Origin: Pseudolabrys sp.
Lineage (GTDB): Bacteria > Pseudomonadota > Alphaproteobacteria > Rhizobiales > Xanthobacteraceae
Assembly: GCA_019689975.1 (NCBI GenBank)
Contig: JADGGK010000003.1
Coordinates: forward strand, 1 to 64,000
DNA length: 64,000 nt
Direction: 5' to 3'
Shown here: positions 41,843 through 55,441 of the stretch, piece after piece
How the letters are laid out: each line of letters opens with the position of its first letter
How positions within the stretch are numbered: the first letter of the stretch is position 1
The notes under the pieces: model-generated
What the model saw: the letters and a program-made list of their open reading frames with translations, nothing else
Told to the model about the DNA's origin: nothing
Databases searched by the model: none
Translations under genes and position numbers: made by a program

Positions 41843-43399
41843 CTACAACCCGCGCGGGGCGCGCCCGACCAGCGCGGCGGCGGCCGCGCGCGTCGGCAGA
41901 TCAAGCTTGAGCAGGATGTTCGCGACGTGGCGCTTGACGGTGTGTGGACTCAATTTCAACCGCACAGCGATGGCGGCGTTGCTCATGCCTTCGGCGACGA
42001 GCGCCAAAACCTCGCGCTCGCGGGACGTAAGCGTATCGAGCGAAGAGGTTGCGGACACGCGTCGCAGCGGTTCGAGATGCTGTTCCCTGACCGCTACCAA
42101 CAGACGGAGATCTCCCATGCCCTCCACGCTTTCATGGCCGCGTTCGGCGAAATGCAGGCCTGATCCCGCAACGAGATCGGTGACGACGCCCGACACCAAA
42201 ACCTCGCCTGCCGCCGCATGCGCGACCATACGTATCGCAACATGCAGGGCGAAACCGGAGACCGCGTCGTGACCGATCTCGACCTCGCCGGTATGCACGG
42301 CGCAGGCCATCGGGATCGCCAAGCCGCCCGCCGCCTCCACCAGTGCGAGTGCGCAGCGAACGGCGCGCGCCGGCCCGTCAAAGCGCGCACGCAGTTCTTC
42401 CGCACCCGACGCGAACAGAAGTCCGCCGTGCCGCGCAATCAATCCATCGGCCGTCGAGCGCAGCGCCTGGAGACGTTCACTCCACGCGCGATCACCGAAT
42501 CGCGCCGCGGCCTGCTCGGCTCCCGCGAGGCGCGCGATCATCAGCGTCGCCAAGACGCGCGTGGGGGCCGGTGCCGGCCGCATGCCGGTCAGAAACTCCT
42601 CGATCTCGTCCACCACACTGTCGACGTCGCCGGTCCAGATTGGATGGTCACGGCCGGCAACCGCCACAAAACGCGCGCCGGCGATCTTCTCGGCAAGGTA
42701 GCGCCCGCCGGCAAATTTGACGCGTGCGTCATCGGTGCGGTGAATCACCAGTGTCGGCACGCGTATGGCCGGCAGTATCGCGCGAACGTCAATCGCTGCG
42801 TTCATGCGCGCGAGCGCCACCGCGGCGGTTGGACTGGCCGCGAAACGCTCGTAGCGCGCCCACCAGGCGTGAAAATGCTCGTCCTTGGCCTGTTCAGGCG
42901 CGAAGCGCGCGACGCTTGCTCCGGTTCCCCATATGGCTTCGATTCCGCGAATGAAATCCTCCAGATTCTCGCGCGACAGCACCCAGGTGTGGAAGTGCGC
43001 ATAGCTACCGTAGAGCACCAGCGCGCGGGTCCGCACGGGATAGGTGGCGGCAAACAATATGGACATCGGTCCGCCCTCGGATGCACCGAGCAACACGGCC
43101 CGCCGGCTGCCCACCGCGTCCATGACCGCACGCACGTCGTCCATGCGTGTCTCGAGCGACGGCAGATGCTGAATGTCGACACGGTCGCTGAGGCCAGTTC
43201 CCCGCTTATCCAGCATGATCAGGCGCGTGAATGCGCCAAGCCGTGTCATCAGATGGGTGAAGCCAGGATCTTCCCAATGCAGATCAAGATGGGAGATGTA
43301 GCCCGGGACGAACACCAGATCGACCGGCCCGTTCCCGATCACCTGATAGGCGATGCGAACATCGCCACTCTTGGCATAACGGGTCTGCGGTACTCCCAT
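41843..43399 (-). CDS. alpha/beta hydrolase - cyclase-homology-like domain - LuxR-type HTH fusion protein
   Basis: GASEGGPMSILFAATYP (nucleophile elbow), AVHTGEVEIGHDAVSGFALHVAIRM (cyclase homology), LTSREREVLALVAEGMSNAAIAVRLKLSPHTVKRHVANILLKL (LuxR HTH). Confidence 0.85.
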   Translation of the reverse strand: MGVPQTRYAKSGDVRIAYQVIGNGPVDLVFVPGYISHLDLHWEDPGFTHLMTRLGAFTRLIMLDKRGTGLSDRVDIQHLPSLETRMDDVRAVMDAVGSRRAVLLGASEGGPMSILFAATYPVRTRALVLYGSYAHFHTWVLSRENLEDFIRGIEAIWGTGASVARFAPEQAKDEHFHAWWARYERFAASPTAAVALARMNAAIDVRAILPAIRVPTLVIHRTDDARVKFAGGRYLAEKIAGARFVAVAGRDHPIWTGDVDSVVDEIEEFLTGMRPAPAPTRVLATLMIARLAGAEQAAARFGDRAWSERLQALRSTADGLIARHGGLLFASGAEELRARFDGPARAVRCALALVEAAGGLAIPMACAVHTGEVEIGHDAVSGFALHVAIRMVAHAAAGEVLVSGVVTDLVAGSGLHFAERGHESVEGMGDLRLLVAVREQHLEPLRRVSATSSLDTLTSREREVLALVAEGMSNAAIAVRLKLSPHTVKRHVANILLKLDLPTRAAAAALVGRAPRGL

Positions 43400-43976
43400 G
43401 GTGACGCGTCCCCCGGGGTCCCAACCGGACCGCAACATCATACCATGGGCAGCGGCGTAACCCGCCACGTCATGTCCCGCATGGTGGCGCCGTGCCAGAT
43501 GGCTGTCGCGGGGAACATCGCCATCAGCAGGAGGGCGATGCGCATCGAACATCAAAAATGACGGCGGGGGTGGCCCCAAAGCCCGAACCTGGTGCGTCGG
43601 GCATGGGTTTCGGAACCGAAGATCGACGCCCACCGGGTCTATCGCGCGAACGGTCGCGGCCGTGACAGGCACGGCGGTCGCGGGCATGCCTTAAGGCAGA
43701 TTCGCACCATCGCCGGCAAAGGTCGCGTGGCGGCGTTGCGGGTGCCGATCATGCCGTTGCGGCGAGGCGCCGGCACCGCCGCCTCGCCGGGGCCGCGACC
43801 TCGCCGGCCGCAGACCGACCGGCGCGGGTCTGCCGCGGCATGCGCGGTGACAATCGGCGTTGAACGAACTCTCCTTCAAGCTTGGCCTTGCGGCCGCACC
43901 GTGGTCTTGGCTTAGTGTCCGCGGACAAGCATGGAGCCGCCCGCGCTTGGCGGCGCCAGCGCCAAGGACGTCGAAC

Positions 43977-47597
<3,621 letters not shown>

Positions 47598-47687
47598 ACA
47601 CCCCATGGCATCCGTCGTTCTTCGCGCGATTATTTCTGGGTATTTGTCGTTCCCAGGCCGCTTGCGGCCGCGGACTCATGAGCCGGG

Positions 47688-49268
47688 CTAATGCGTTGCG
47701 CCGCTGCTCGCGGACCGCGGCCGTCTCATGACCAAGCCGGCGGCCGCAAGCGCGCCAAACAGCACCGTGAGCATCAAAAACACGTCGGCAAAACTCATCA
47801 CCCCTGCTTGCCGGCGGACCATGATCGTCAGCTCCTTGAGAGCCATCAGCGGCGCGTCGGAGCCCTGGAACTGCCGCGCCAGCTGGTCGAGTCTCTCGAC
47901 CGCCGGAACCCGCGACCAGGTCACGGCCTCGTGCAGGCGCGCGAGATGAAGGTCCATGCGTTCATTGAGCGCGGTGTTGATCATTGCAAGTCCGATCGCG
48001 CCGCCGAGATTGCGCATCAGGTTGAACAGGCCGGACGCGTTTTTCATTCTTTCCGCCGGTAGAGTGCCGAGCGCAGTGTTGGTCACCGGCACGATCGCGA
48101 ACATCAACCCAACGCCGCGGAAGACCTGCGGCCACAACAGCTCCCAAAAGTCCCAGTCTTCGGTGACGGACGTCATCTGCCAGGTACCCGCCGCGAATAG
48201 GAGGAAGCCGGCGACCAACACGCAGCGGGGGTCGATTTTCTGACTCAACTGCCCCGCAAGCGGCGCCGACACGAACATCGCGAGTCCGGAGACGAACATG
48301 GTCTTGCCGATCATCAATGCGTCATAGCCGCGGATCTGCGCGAGATAGACGGGATAGAGATAAGTGAGGCCGTAGAGGCCCATGCCGAGGACAAAGGAAA
48401 ACAGGCTTCCGATCGCGAAATTGCGGTTGGCGAAGGCACGCAGGTCGACGATCGGCGCGCGCGCCGTGAGCGTTCGGCCGAAGAAGGCCAATGCGGAAAG
48501 CCCGGAAATGGCGGCGAACAGGGTGATCGTCGGGTCGTCGAACCATTGGTAGCGCGGTCCCTCCTCGAGCACATATTCGAGCGCGCCGAGAAACGCGGCC
48601 ATCGAGATCAGGCCCCATCCGTCGAAATGGGCAAAGAGCGAAAGATCGGGACGGTCGAAATCTATCAGCAGGGCGCTCGCAACGGTCACAATTAGGCCGG
48701 GCACGATGTTGATGAAGAAGAGCCAGTGCCAGGACAGCGCATCGGTGACGTAGCCGCCGACGGTCGGCCCGATCGTGGGGGCGAGCGTGGCGATCAGGCC
48801 GACCACCGGCGCCACCAGCTTCTGCCGGGGACCCGCAAAGATGACATAGGCGGAGGCGAAGACCGTCGGGACCATGCCGCCGCCAATGAAACCTTGGAGC
48901 GCGCGCCAAAGGATCATGCCGTCGATGGAGGAACTCATGCCGCACATGAAGCTCGTGAAGGTGAAGCCCGCCGCCGCAACCGTGAACAGCAGGCGCGTGC
49001 CCAGCGCGCGGGAGAGGAAGCCGCTCAACGGAATAGCGATGACTTCCGCGATCAGATACGACGTTTGCACCCAGGGGATCTCGTCGGCCGACGCCGACAA
49101 GCCGGCCTGGATTTCGGAGAGCGATGCCGAGACGATCTGGATGTCGAGGATCGCCATGAACATGCCGAAGCACATGGCGACAAAAGCGGCGACCGTCCGC
49201 GGCGGCAGGCGGTCCGCGCTCCCGGCTCCGCTCATCGGGGACTGAGCAGAGACCGGGAGCACGTCCAT
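47688..49268 (-). CDS. DHA2-family MFS multidrug efflux transporter (EmrB/QacA type)
   Basis: 14-TM pattern; ILDIQIVSASLSEIQAGLSASADEIPWVQTSYLIAEVIAIPLSGFLS. Confidence 0.94.
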   Translation of the reverse strand: MDVLPVSAQSPMSGAGSADRLPPRTVAAFVAMCFGMFMAILDIQIVSASLSEIQAGLSASADEIPWVQTSYLIAEVIAIPLSGFLSRALGTRLLFTVAAAGFTFTSFMCGMSSSIDGMILWRALQGFIGGGMVPTVFASAYVIFAGPRQKLVAPVVGLIATLAPTIGPTVGGYVTDALSWHWLFFINIVPGLIVTVASALLIDFDRPDLSLFAHFDGWGLISMAAFLGALEYVLEEGPRYQWFDDPTITLFAAISGLSALAFFGRTLTARAPIVDLRAFANRNFAIGSLFSFVLGMGLYGLTYLYPVYLAQIRGYDALMIGKTMFVSGLAMFVSAPLAGQLSQKIDPRCVLVAGFLLFAAGTWQMTSVTEDWDFWELLWPQVFRGVGLMFAIVPVTNTALGTLPAERMKNASGLFNLMRNLGGAIGLAMINTALNERMDLHLARLHEAVTWSRVPAVERLDQLARQFQGSDAPLMALKELTIMVRRQAGVMSFADVFLMLTVLFGALAAAGLVMRRPRSASSGATH

Positions 49269-49294
49269 GGTGGTGGCATTAGACACAACCAGGC

Positions 49295-50656
49295 TCACCA
49301 CCGAGCGGATTGCCAATGGGGCACGGTGTCGGCGCCGCCGAAGCCAAGGCGCGACCCGTCCGCATTCGACGACTTGGTATCGACGCTCACAACGACCGAC
49401 ATGCCCGGACGCAGCAACCCTTGTGCGGTCACGCTGTCAGGCAGGCGGATACGCACGGCAAGCCGCTGGACGATCTTGGTAAAGTTGCCGGTCGCGTTGT
49501 CCGGCGGCAGCAGCGAAAACACGGCTCCGGAGGCGGGCGAAATGCTCGCGACCGTGCCGGCGATGGCGCGCCCGGACAGCGCGTCGACGCTGACCGCGGC
49601 CGGCTGGCCCGGCCTGATGCGCGCGACTTGCGTCTCCTTGAAATTGGCGTCGACATAGACGTTGTCGATCGGAACAAGGCTCGCGAGCCGCGTGCCGGTC
49701 TGCACATAGTCGCCGACATGAACCGCGCGGTTGCCGATGACGCCGTCGATCGGCGCGCGGATAACGGTGAAGGACAGGTCACGCTCGGCCTTCGCCAGTG
49801 CCGTTTGCAATTGCTGCAGCGTTCGCCTTGCCTCCTGTTGCTGCGCGCGCAATACATCGATTTGCGCCTGCGCGGCCTGCAGAGCGGCCTCGGCTCCCCG
49901 GACCGCGGCCGCGGTCTGATCACGATTGGCGAGCGCCTGCTCGAGTGTCTGCCTAGTTGCGAACTCCTTGCCTGCGAGCGCCTGCTGGCGATCGAGCTCC
50001 GACTGCGCGCGCGCGGCAGCAGCTTGGGCTGAGGCAAGCTCGGCCCTGGCCTTTTCCACCGCCGCCTGCTGCGCCACAATCTGACGACCGATGCGATCGA
50101 TCGCGGCCTGCTGGGTCGCCACTTTCTGCCCGGCGGCATCGGCCGCCAGACGGTAGTCGCCGTCGTCGATGCGCGCGATGACGTCGCCGGCGCGGACATA
50201 GGCGTTGTCCGCGACCGGGATGGCGCTGACATAGCCGGACACCTTGGCCGCCAGCGTCGTGGTGTCGGCGCGAACATAGGCATCGTCGGTCGACACAAGG
50301 AAGCGTCCGACGGTGAGATAATCGTAGCCGACCCAGCCGACGGCGAAGAGGCCGAGAAGTGCAGCGGCGCCGAACACCAGGCGCCAGCCAGGGCGGCGGA
50401 GGGGCCCTCTTGCCGCGGAAACGGGAGACGGCCGCGGTCGCCTCAACTGCCGCGCCGGCGGTTCAATCGGCGCGGGCTCCAAAGGCGTCGGTGCATCGGC
50501 CGGATCGTGGTTGCCGTCCGACCCATGCCGATGATCCGGAAGGGCGCCGAGACGGGCGGCGTCCGCCGCGCGTCGAACGGCTCGCGATCCGCAGGCATCG
50601 GACCTCCCCTGTGCAAGGGAGGGATTGGCGTTGCCTGCAAGCGCTTCCGGCTTCAT
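49295..50656 (-). CDS. HlyD/EmrA-family membrane fusion protein
   Basis: Single TM, STDDAYVRADTTTLAAKVSGYV, long coiled coil, adjacent to the DHA2 transporter. Confidence 0.94.
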   Translation of the reverse strand: MKPEALAGNANPSLAQGRSDACGSRAVRRAADAARLGALPDHRHGSDGNHDPADAPTPLEPAPIEPPARQLRRPRPSPVSAARGPLRRPGWRLVFGAAALLGLFAVGWVGYDYLTVGRFLVSTDDAYVRADTTTLAAKVSGYVSAIPVADNAYVRAGDVIARIDDGDYRLAADAAGQKVATQQAAIDRIGRQIVAQQAAVEKARAELASAQAAAARAQSELDRQQALAGKEFATRQTLEQALANRDQTAAAVRGAEAALQAAQAQIDVLRAQQQEARRTLQQLQTALAKAERDLSFTVIRAPIDGVIGNRAVHVGDYVQTGTRLASLVPIDNVYVDANFKETQVARIRPGQPAAVSVDALSGRAIAGTVASISPASGAVFSLLPPDNATGNFTKIVQRLAVRIRLPDSVTAQGLLRPGMSVVVSVDTKSSNADGSRLGFGGADTVPHWQSARW

Positions 50657-50687
50657 ATCATCGCTCCCTCACCCAGGACGGCAATAT

Positions 50688-50706
50688 TGACCGAACGGTT
50701 CGGTCA
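50688..50706. promoter_or_regulatory. TetR operator copy 1 (perfect 19-bp palindrome)
   Basis: TGACCGAACGGTTCGGTCA. Confidence 0.85.
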
Positions 50707-50733
50707 TCATATGTTGCGCTGCAGAATAGTCAA
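50706..50733 (-). promoter_or_regulatory. sigma70-like promoter for the emrAB-type operon
   Basis: Minus strand TTGACT-N16-TATGAT positioned between the two operators. Confidence 0.6.
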
Positions 50734-50741
50734 CCGTTTTT

Positions 50742-50760
50742 TGACCGAACGGTTCGGTCA
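50742..50760. promoter_or_regulatory. TetR operator copy 2 (perfect 19-bp palindrome)
   Basis: TGACCGAACGGTTCGGTCA, identical to copy 1. Confidence 0.85.
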
Positions 50761-50838
50761 TGGATCGAAAGGCGTAAAGGGGCCTCGCCGCCCCGTCGGG
50801 CTCGGCGTTATTCTGATCGCGGAAAGGAGCATTGGCAG

Positions 50839-51486
50839 ATGGCCGAGGCCGCGGACCTCGCTCGGACGACCTCCCCGGAGGCTGCCGACGATCGCGTCAA
50901 GCGACGCCAGATCATCGACGGCGCGCGGCGGGTGTTCCTGTCCAAGGGCTTCGATGCCGCGAGCATGGCGGACATCGCCAAGGCCGCCGGCGTCTCGAAG
51001 GGGACGCTCTATGTCTATTTCAAGGACAAGGACGAATTGTTTGCAGCCATCGTCCGCGGCGAATGCGCGGTCCACTCACAAGACGTGTTCGAATTCGACC
51101 ATTCCGACCACGACGTCGAAGCGGTACTGCTGCGTCACGGCAAGGCCTTCGTAAAGGCCATTGCCGATCCCGCCCGTCTTTCCTCCTTCCGTACCGTGAT
51201 TGCCGTGGCCGAGCGCATGCCGGATCTCGGTCGCAAGGTCTACGAAAGCGGCCCGGCGGTCGGCATCGCCAAACTCGCCGCCTATCTCAAGGCGCAGGTC
51301 GACGCCGGTGTGCTGGTCATCGATGATTGCGAGGTGGCCGCGGCGCAGTTCATCGAGTGCTGCCATGCAACATTGTTCAAACCCATGCTGTTCAATTTCG
51401 CGCCGCCGCCGCCGCGGGAGCGCGTTGACCACGTGGTCGGCATGGCGGTGCGCGCGTTCCTGGCCGCCTATCGCGCTAAAACCTAG
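50839..51486 (+). CDS. TetR/AcrR-family transcriptional regulator
   Basis: RRQIIDGARRVFLSKGFDAASMADIAKAAGVSKGTLYVYFKDKDELFAAIV; divergent from the efflux operon; TetR_C domain. Confidence 0.95.
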   Translation: MAEAADLARTTSPEAADDRVKRRQIIDGARRVFLSKGFDAASMADIAKAAGVSKGTLYVYFKDKDELFAAIVRGECAVHSQDVFEFDHSDHDVEAVLLRHGKAFVKAIADPARLSSFRTVIAVAERMPDLGRKVYESGPAVGIAKLAAYLKAQVDAGVLVIDDCEVAAAQFIECCHATLFKPMLFNFAPPPPRERVDHVVGMAVRAFLAAYRAKT

Positions 51487-51595
51487 CGCCTGTCGCGGCG
51501 GTAACTTCGGCGGCGGCTGTCCCCGCGACACGATCGTTAAACATCACGTCTTCCGTCGCTTGCATTCGGCCAGACGAGCCTCCACTTTGTTTCGC

Positions 51596-51964
51596 ATGGT
51601 CAGGGCTTTGATGACGGCGGCCGCCTTGGCGGCAATGTTGCCCGTGCCGTGCGGAGCCGCATCCTATCCGGTCTCGGGTGCGTGGGGCGTCAGCACAAGC
51701 AGCGCCCCCGGCGCGGTCGACTGCCGCAACCGGCGCACGATCGTCTTTACCGGCGATCGGCGACACGACAGCAACGGTGGCGCGCCGGACTACCGCAACG
51801 TCTCGGTTCAGGCGGCGGGGCCGTCGCGCTATCGCATCGTCGATACCTTCGCCAATGCCCTCGTCAGCAACCCGCACACCGAGTTCACGCTTACGCAGAT
51901 CGATACCGATCATATCGTGCTCGAAATGTACGGTACGACGCTCGCGCTGCAGCGGTGCAAATAG
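51596..51964 (+). CDS. hypothetical secreted protein
   Basis: Signal peptide MVRALMTAAALAAMLPVPCGAASYP and coherent globular sequence. Confidence 0.55.
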   Translation: MVRALMTAAALAAMLPVPCGAASYPVSGAWGVSTSSAPGAVDCRNRRTIVFTGDRRHDSNGGAPDYRNVSVQAAGPSRYRIVDTFANALVSNPHTEFTLTQIDTDHIVLEMYGTTLALQRCK

Positions 51965-52260
51965 CCTGACAGAAGCGACTTGGACGGGACGTCGCGCCTT
52001 CGGGCGGAACCGTCCGTGCGCTCGCACGCACGCGCCCGCTGCCGCACGGCGACGCGAGCAGGCCGACGCGGGGCCGAATCGGGAACGCGCGGCGTGTGCA
52101 TGCGAGATCGCCGGGAAACCGGCGCGCCGGCGGATTGCCGCGATATGGGCCCGTCATGGCGAAAAGCCCCGCGAGGGGCAATGACGCGATCGAGGGCGGG
52201 CCTGTTCAACTCTGGATTGCTGCGCCGCGCACGAACCGATCCGTATCAGCGCAATCGATT

Positions 52261-52839
52261 CTAGTTGCGCGCAATGATCTCTCGCTCCCCGCGATGAACG
52301 ATCATTGCCGAGGAGAGCTTGCCGGGCGTGCGTCGCATGAGAATGGACGGACGGCGCTGCCGCAGGGCGCTTCGCCGCCGTCGGCGCGGCCGCGGTCGGT
52401 CGACGCGCAGCGCGCCAAGCCGCGCCACCGGCGCACGCCAGGCACCGCGCTCGTCACCGATCAGCAATGGCAGGCCGAGCACGTCGGCCCAATCTTGCCA
52501 TGCGGATATCGCGTTGCCCGGTTCCGCCGTCACATGCAGCGGCAGGTTCAGATTTCCGTCATGGTGAGCGAGCATCACCGCGATGGCGGCATGGTCGTCG
52601 ACCGCGACGATGGTGAGCCCGACCCCGGAAAAGGCCGTCATGGGCAGATTGAGCGCCATCCGCATGCCGGAAACGGACCGACGCAGGATGACGCGCTCCC
52701 GATGCAGCTCGACCTCGCGTATCCGGTCGTCGGCTGCGTCGTCGGCCGTTGCGAACCGAACAGGCAGGGCGAACGGGTCGAGCCGCGCGCAGCGGCTCGA
52801 CCCGGCGGGACATCCGCCGTCTCGCATTTGACGCCTCAA
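52261..52839 (-). CDS. DUF6101-like conserved hypothetical protein
   Basis: Coherent ORF opposite pmbA; family recalled from rhizobial genomes and not verified. Confidence 0.5.
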   Translation of the reverse strand: MRRQMRDGGCPAGSSRCARLDPFALPVRFATADDAADDRIREVELHRERVILRRSVSGMRMALNLPMTAFSGVGLTIVAVDDHAAIAVMLAHHDGNLNLPLHVTAEPGNAISAWQDWADVLGLPLLIGDERGAWRAPVARLGALRVDRPRPRRRRRSALRQRRPSILMRRTPGKLSSAMIVHRGEREIIARN

Positions 52840-53059
52840 ACGCTCGCGGCGCCGAACTTATCGTTGTCCGGTCGCCGGCGCGGACCATGGCAAAGTTGCG
52901 TCGCGGTCCGCTTAATGTTTTCGGTTAATCAGTGGTGCCCCGTTGGAATGATTGACGGGACGTTGCGAACCATGATTGAGAAAGCCTTGCAGTGCGAGGC
53001 GCATTTTTCCCGAACCGGGAACAGCCCTGCGCCGCGATTGTCCGTAAGACCTGCTCGTC

Positions 53060-54421
53060 ATGCCTGCATCTGCGAACGACCTTTTCGACCAGAACAGCCT
53101 GATCGCCCGCGCCGAACAACTGATCGCGGCGGCCAAGGCAGCCGGCGCCGATCAAGCCGACGCGATCGTCGTGCGCTCGTTTTCGCTTTCCGTCGAGCTA
53201 CGCAACGGCGCCGTCGAGGAGTGCCAAAGTTCGGAAGGCGACGACCTGGGTCTGCGGGTCTTCGTCGGCCGGCGGCAAGCCGTGGTCTCGTCGAATGACG
53301 TTGCCGCCGATGTCACCGCGCTCGCCGAGCGCGCCATGGCCATGGCCAGAGCCGCGCCGGAGGACAAATATGCCGGGCTGGCCGACGCGGAACTGCTTGC
53401 GCGCGACTTTCCCGACCTCGACCTGGTCGATCGCGATCTCCCGAGCGTCACGCGGCTCGAGGATCTTGCCCGCGCCGCCGAAGACGCGGCCCTCGCCGTG
53501 AAAGGCGTTACCAAGTCAAACGGCGCTTCGGCTTCGACCGGCATCGGCGGCATCGTGCTGGTGACAAGCCACGGTTTTCAGGGCGCCTATTTCGCCTCGC
53601 ATCACGGTCTCTCGATGTCGGCGATCGCTGGCGAAGGCACGGCGATGGAGACCGACTACGACCACAGCTCGGCGCTGCACGCCGGCGATCTCGAACCGCC
53701 TGAAACCGTCGGTCGCAATGCCGGAGTGCGAGCCGTCGCCCGACTCAATCCGCGCAAGATCGCGACCTGCAAGGTTCCGGTCGTGTTCGAACCGCGCGTT
53801 GCTCGTTCCCTCGTCGCGCATCTCGCCGGCGCCGTGAACGGCGCGGCGATCGCGCGCAGAACGAGTTTTCTGCGCGACAAGCTGGGACAACAGGTTTTTG
53901 CCAGGCCGGTGACCATTATCGACGACCCGGTACGCCGCCGCGGCTTGCGCTCCCGACCTTTCGACGGCGAAGGCGTCACATCCAGACCTCTCGTCCTCGT
54001 CGAGAACGGCGTCCTGCGCTCGTGGTTGCTTGATTGTGCGAGCGCGCGCGAACTCTCGCTAAGCACGACCGGTCATGCCCAGCGCGGAACTTCATCTGCC
54101 CCGTCACCCGGACCGAGCAATCTGCATATGATGCCGGGCGACGCTGATCCGGCTACCTTGATCGCCGACATCAAGGAAGGTCTATACGTCACGGAACTCA
54201 TCGGCATGGGAGTCAACATGGTGACCGGCGATTACAGTCGCGGCGCCGCCGGCTTCTGGATAGAAAACGGCGAACGTACCTATCCCGTCAGCGAAGTCAC
54301 CATCGCCGGAAATCTGCTTGACATGTTCCGCTCGCTGACACCCGCGAACGATCTGTCATTCCGCTACGCCACAAATGCGCCGACATTGCGAGTGGAGGGC
54401 CTGACCGTTGCCGGCCGATGA
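53060..54421 (+). CDS. pmbA: TldE/PmbA-family metalloprotease component
   Basis: GADQADAIVVRSFSLSVELRNGAVEECQSSEGDDLGLRVFVG; HAQRGTSSAPSPGPSNLHM; GVNMVTGDYSRGAAGFWIENGE. Confidence 0.95.
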   Translation: MPASANDLFDQNSLIARAEQLIAAAKAAGADQADAIVVRSFSLSVELRNGAVEECQSSEGDDLGLRVFVGRRQAVVSSNDVAADVTALAERAMAMARAAPEDKYAGLADAELLARDFPDLDLVDRDLPSVTRLEDLARAAEDAALAVKGVTKSNGASASTGIGGIVLVTSHGFQGAYFASHHGLSMSAIAGEGTAMETDYDHSSALHAGDLEPPETVGRNAGVRAVARLNPRKIATCKVPVVFEPRVARSLVAHLAGAVNGAAIARRTSFLRDKLGQQVFARPVTIIDDPVRRRGLRSRPFDGEGVTSRPLVLVENGVLRSWLLDCASARELSLSTTGHAQRGTSSAPSPGPSNLHMMPGDADPATLIADIKEGLYVTELIGMGVNMVTGDYSRGAAGFWIENGERTYPVSEVTIAGNLLDMFRSLTPANDLSFRYATNAPTLRVEGLTVAGR

Positions 54422-55211
54422 TCTGGTTTCTTTGCGGGCGTCGCTCGAGTCGTTGATGCGGGAAGCAGGCCAACTTGCGCGCGCGACCGCGCGCAGACCG
54501 TTCCGGCGCTGGACCAAGGGAGCGGACCGGTCGCCGGTGAGCGAAGGAGATATCGCGGTCAACGAGTTTCTGCGTGAGCGATTGTCCCGGCTGGTGCCGC
54601 AGGCCGGCTGGCTGTCGGAAGAGACGGCCGACGTTCCAGGCGCACGCCACGAATCGTTGATCTGGATCGTCGACCCCATCGACGGCACGCGCGCCTATAT
54701 CGCCGGGGCGGAGGATTGGACCATTTCGGTCGCGCTGGTGGAGAAGCGGCGGCCGGTGCTCGCCGCGCTTTATGCACCCGCGACCGACGAGATGTTTTCG
54801 GCCGCGCGCGGACAAGGCGCGACATTGAACGATGTCCGCATTCGGGCCCATGATGACGCAACGCTCGTCGGCGCGCGGCTGGCAGGACCGCGACGGACCC
54901 TCGATCGCATGGCCGCGCGCGAGCCGGAGATCGTCCCCATACCCAAAATTCACTCGCTGGCGCTGCGGCTTGCCCGCGTCGCCCAGGGAGAATTGGATGC
55001 CGCTTTTGCCGGCGGCGGCGCCCATGACTGGGACCTTGCGGCCGCCGATCTGTTGTTGCATGAAGCCGGCGGCGTCCTCACCGACGTGACCGGCTCGCCG
55101 TTGAACTACACCAATGGCCGTGTGGAGCACGACGCGTTGATCGCCGCCGGACCGGCACGTCACCGGACTTTGCTCGCGCTCATGCACGGCCGGCTGTCGG
55201 AGTTCGTCTAG
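54408..55211 (+). CDS. inositol monophosphatase-family protein, 3'(2'),5'-bisphosphate nucleotidase (CysQ)-like
   Basis: IWIVDPIDGTRAYIAGAEDWTISVAL, GGAHDWDLAAADLLLHEAGG. Confidence 0.92.
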   Translation: MPADDLVSLRASLESLMREAGQLARATARRPFRRWTKGADRSPVSEGDIAVNEFLRERLSRLVPQAGWLSEETADVPGARHESLIWIVDPIDGTRAYIAGAEDWTISVALVEKRRPVLAALYAPATDEMFSAARGQGATLNDVRIRAHDDATLVGARLAGPRRTLDRMAAREPEIVPIPKIHSLALRLARVAQGELDAAFAGGGAHDWDLAAADLLLHEAGGVLTDVTGSPLNYTNGRVEHDALIAAGPARHRTLLALMHGRLSEFV

Positions 55212-55257
55212 ACGCGCGCCACTTCGGAATTTACGATGAGATGTCGTTCGTGCTAGA

Positions 55258-55390
55258 GCGGATTCCGGCGCAATTGACCCGTCATTGCGGGCGCAGCGAA
55301 GCGATCCAGAATTGACTTTGCCGATCCTGGGCTGCTTCCTCGCCCTGCTGGGCTCTTGGCAGTGACGGGTCCGATTGGATCCCATCGGAA
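55258..55390. repeat. dispersed rhizobial-type intergenic repeat (CGTCATTGCGGGCGCAGCGAAGCGATCCAGA...)
   Basis: cgtcattgcgggcgcagcgaagcgatccagaattg, followed by a degenerate inverted half (ctgcttcctcgccctgctgggctcttggcagtgacggg). Confidence 0.5.
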
Positions 55391-55441
55391 CCTGCTCCAG
55401 CCGCTACGCCTTGCCGGAATATCGGGAATTCCGCGGGTGCC

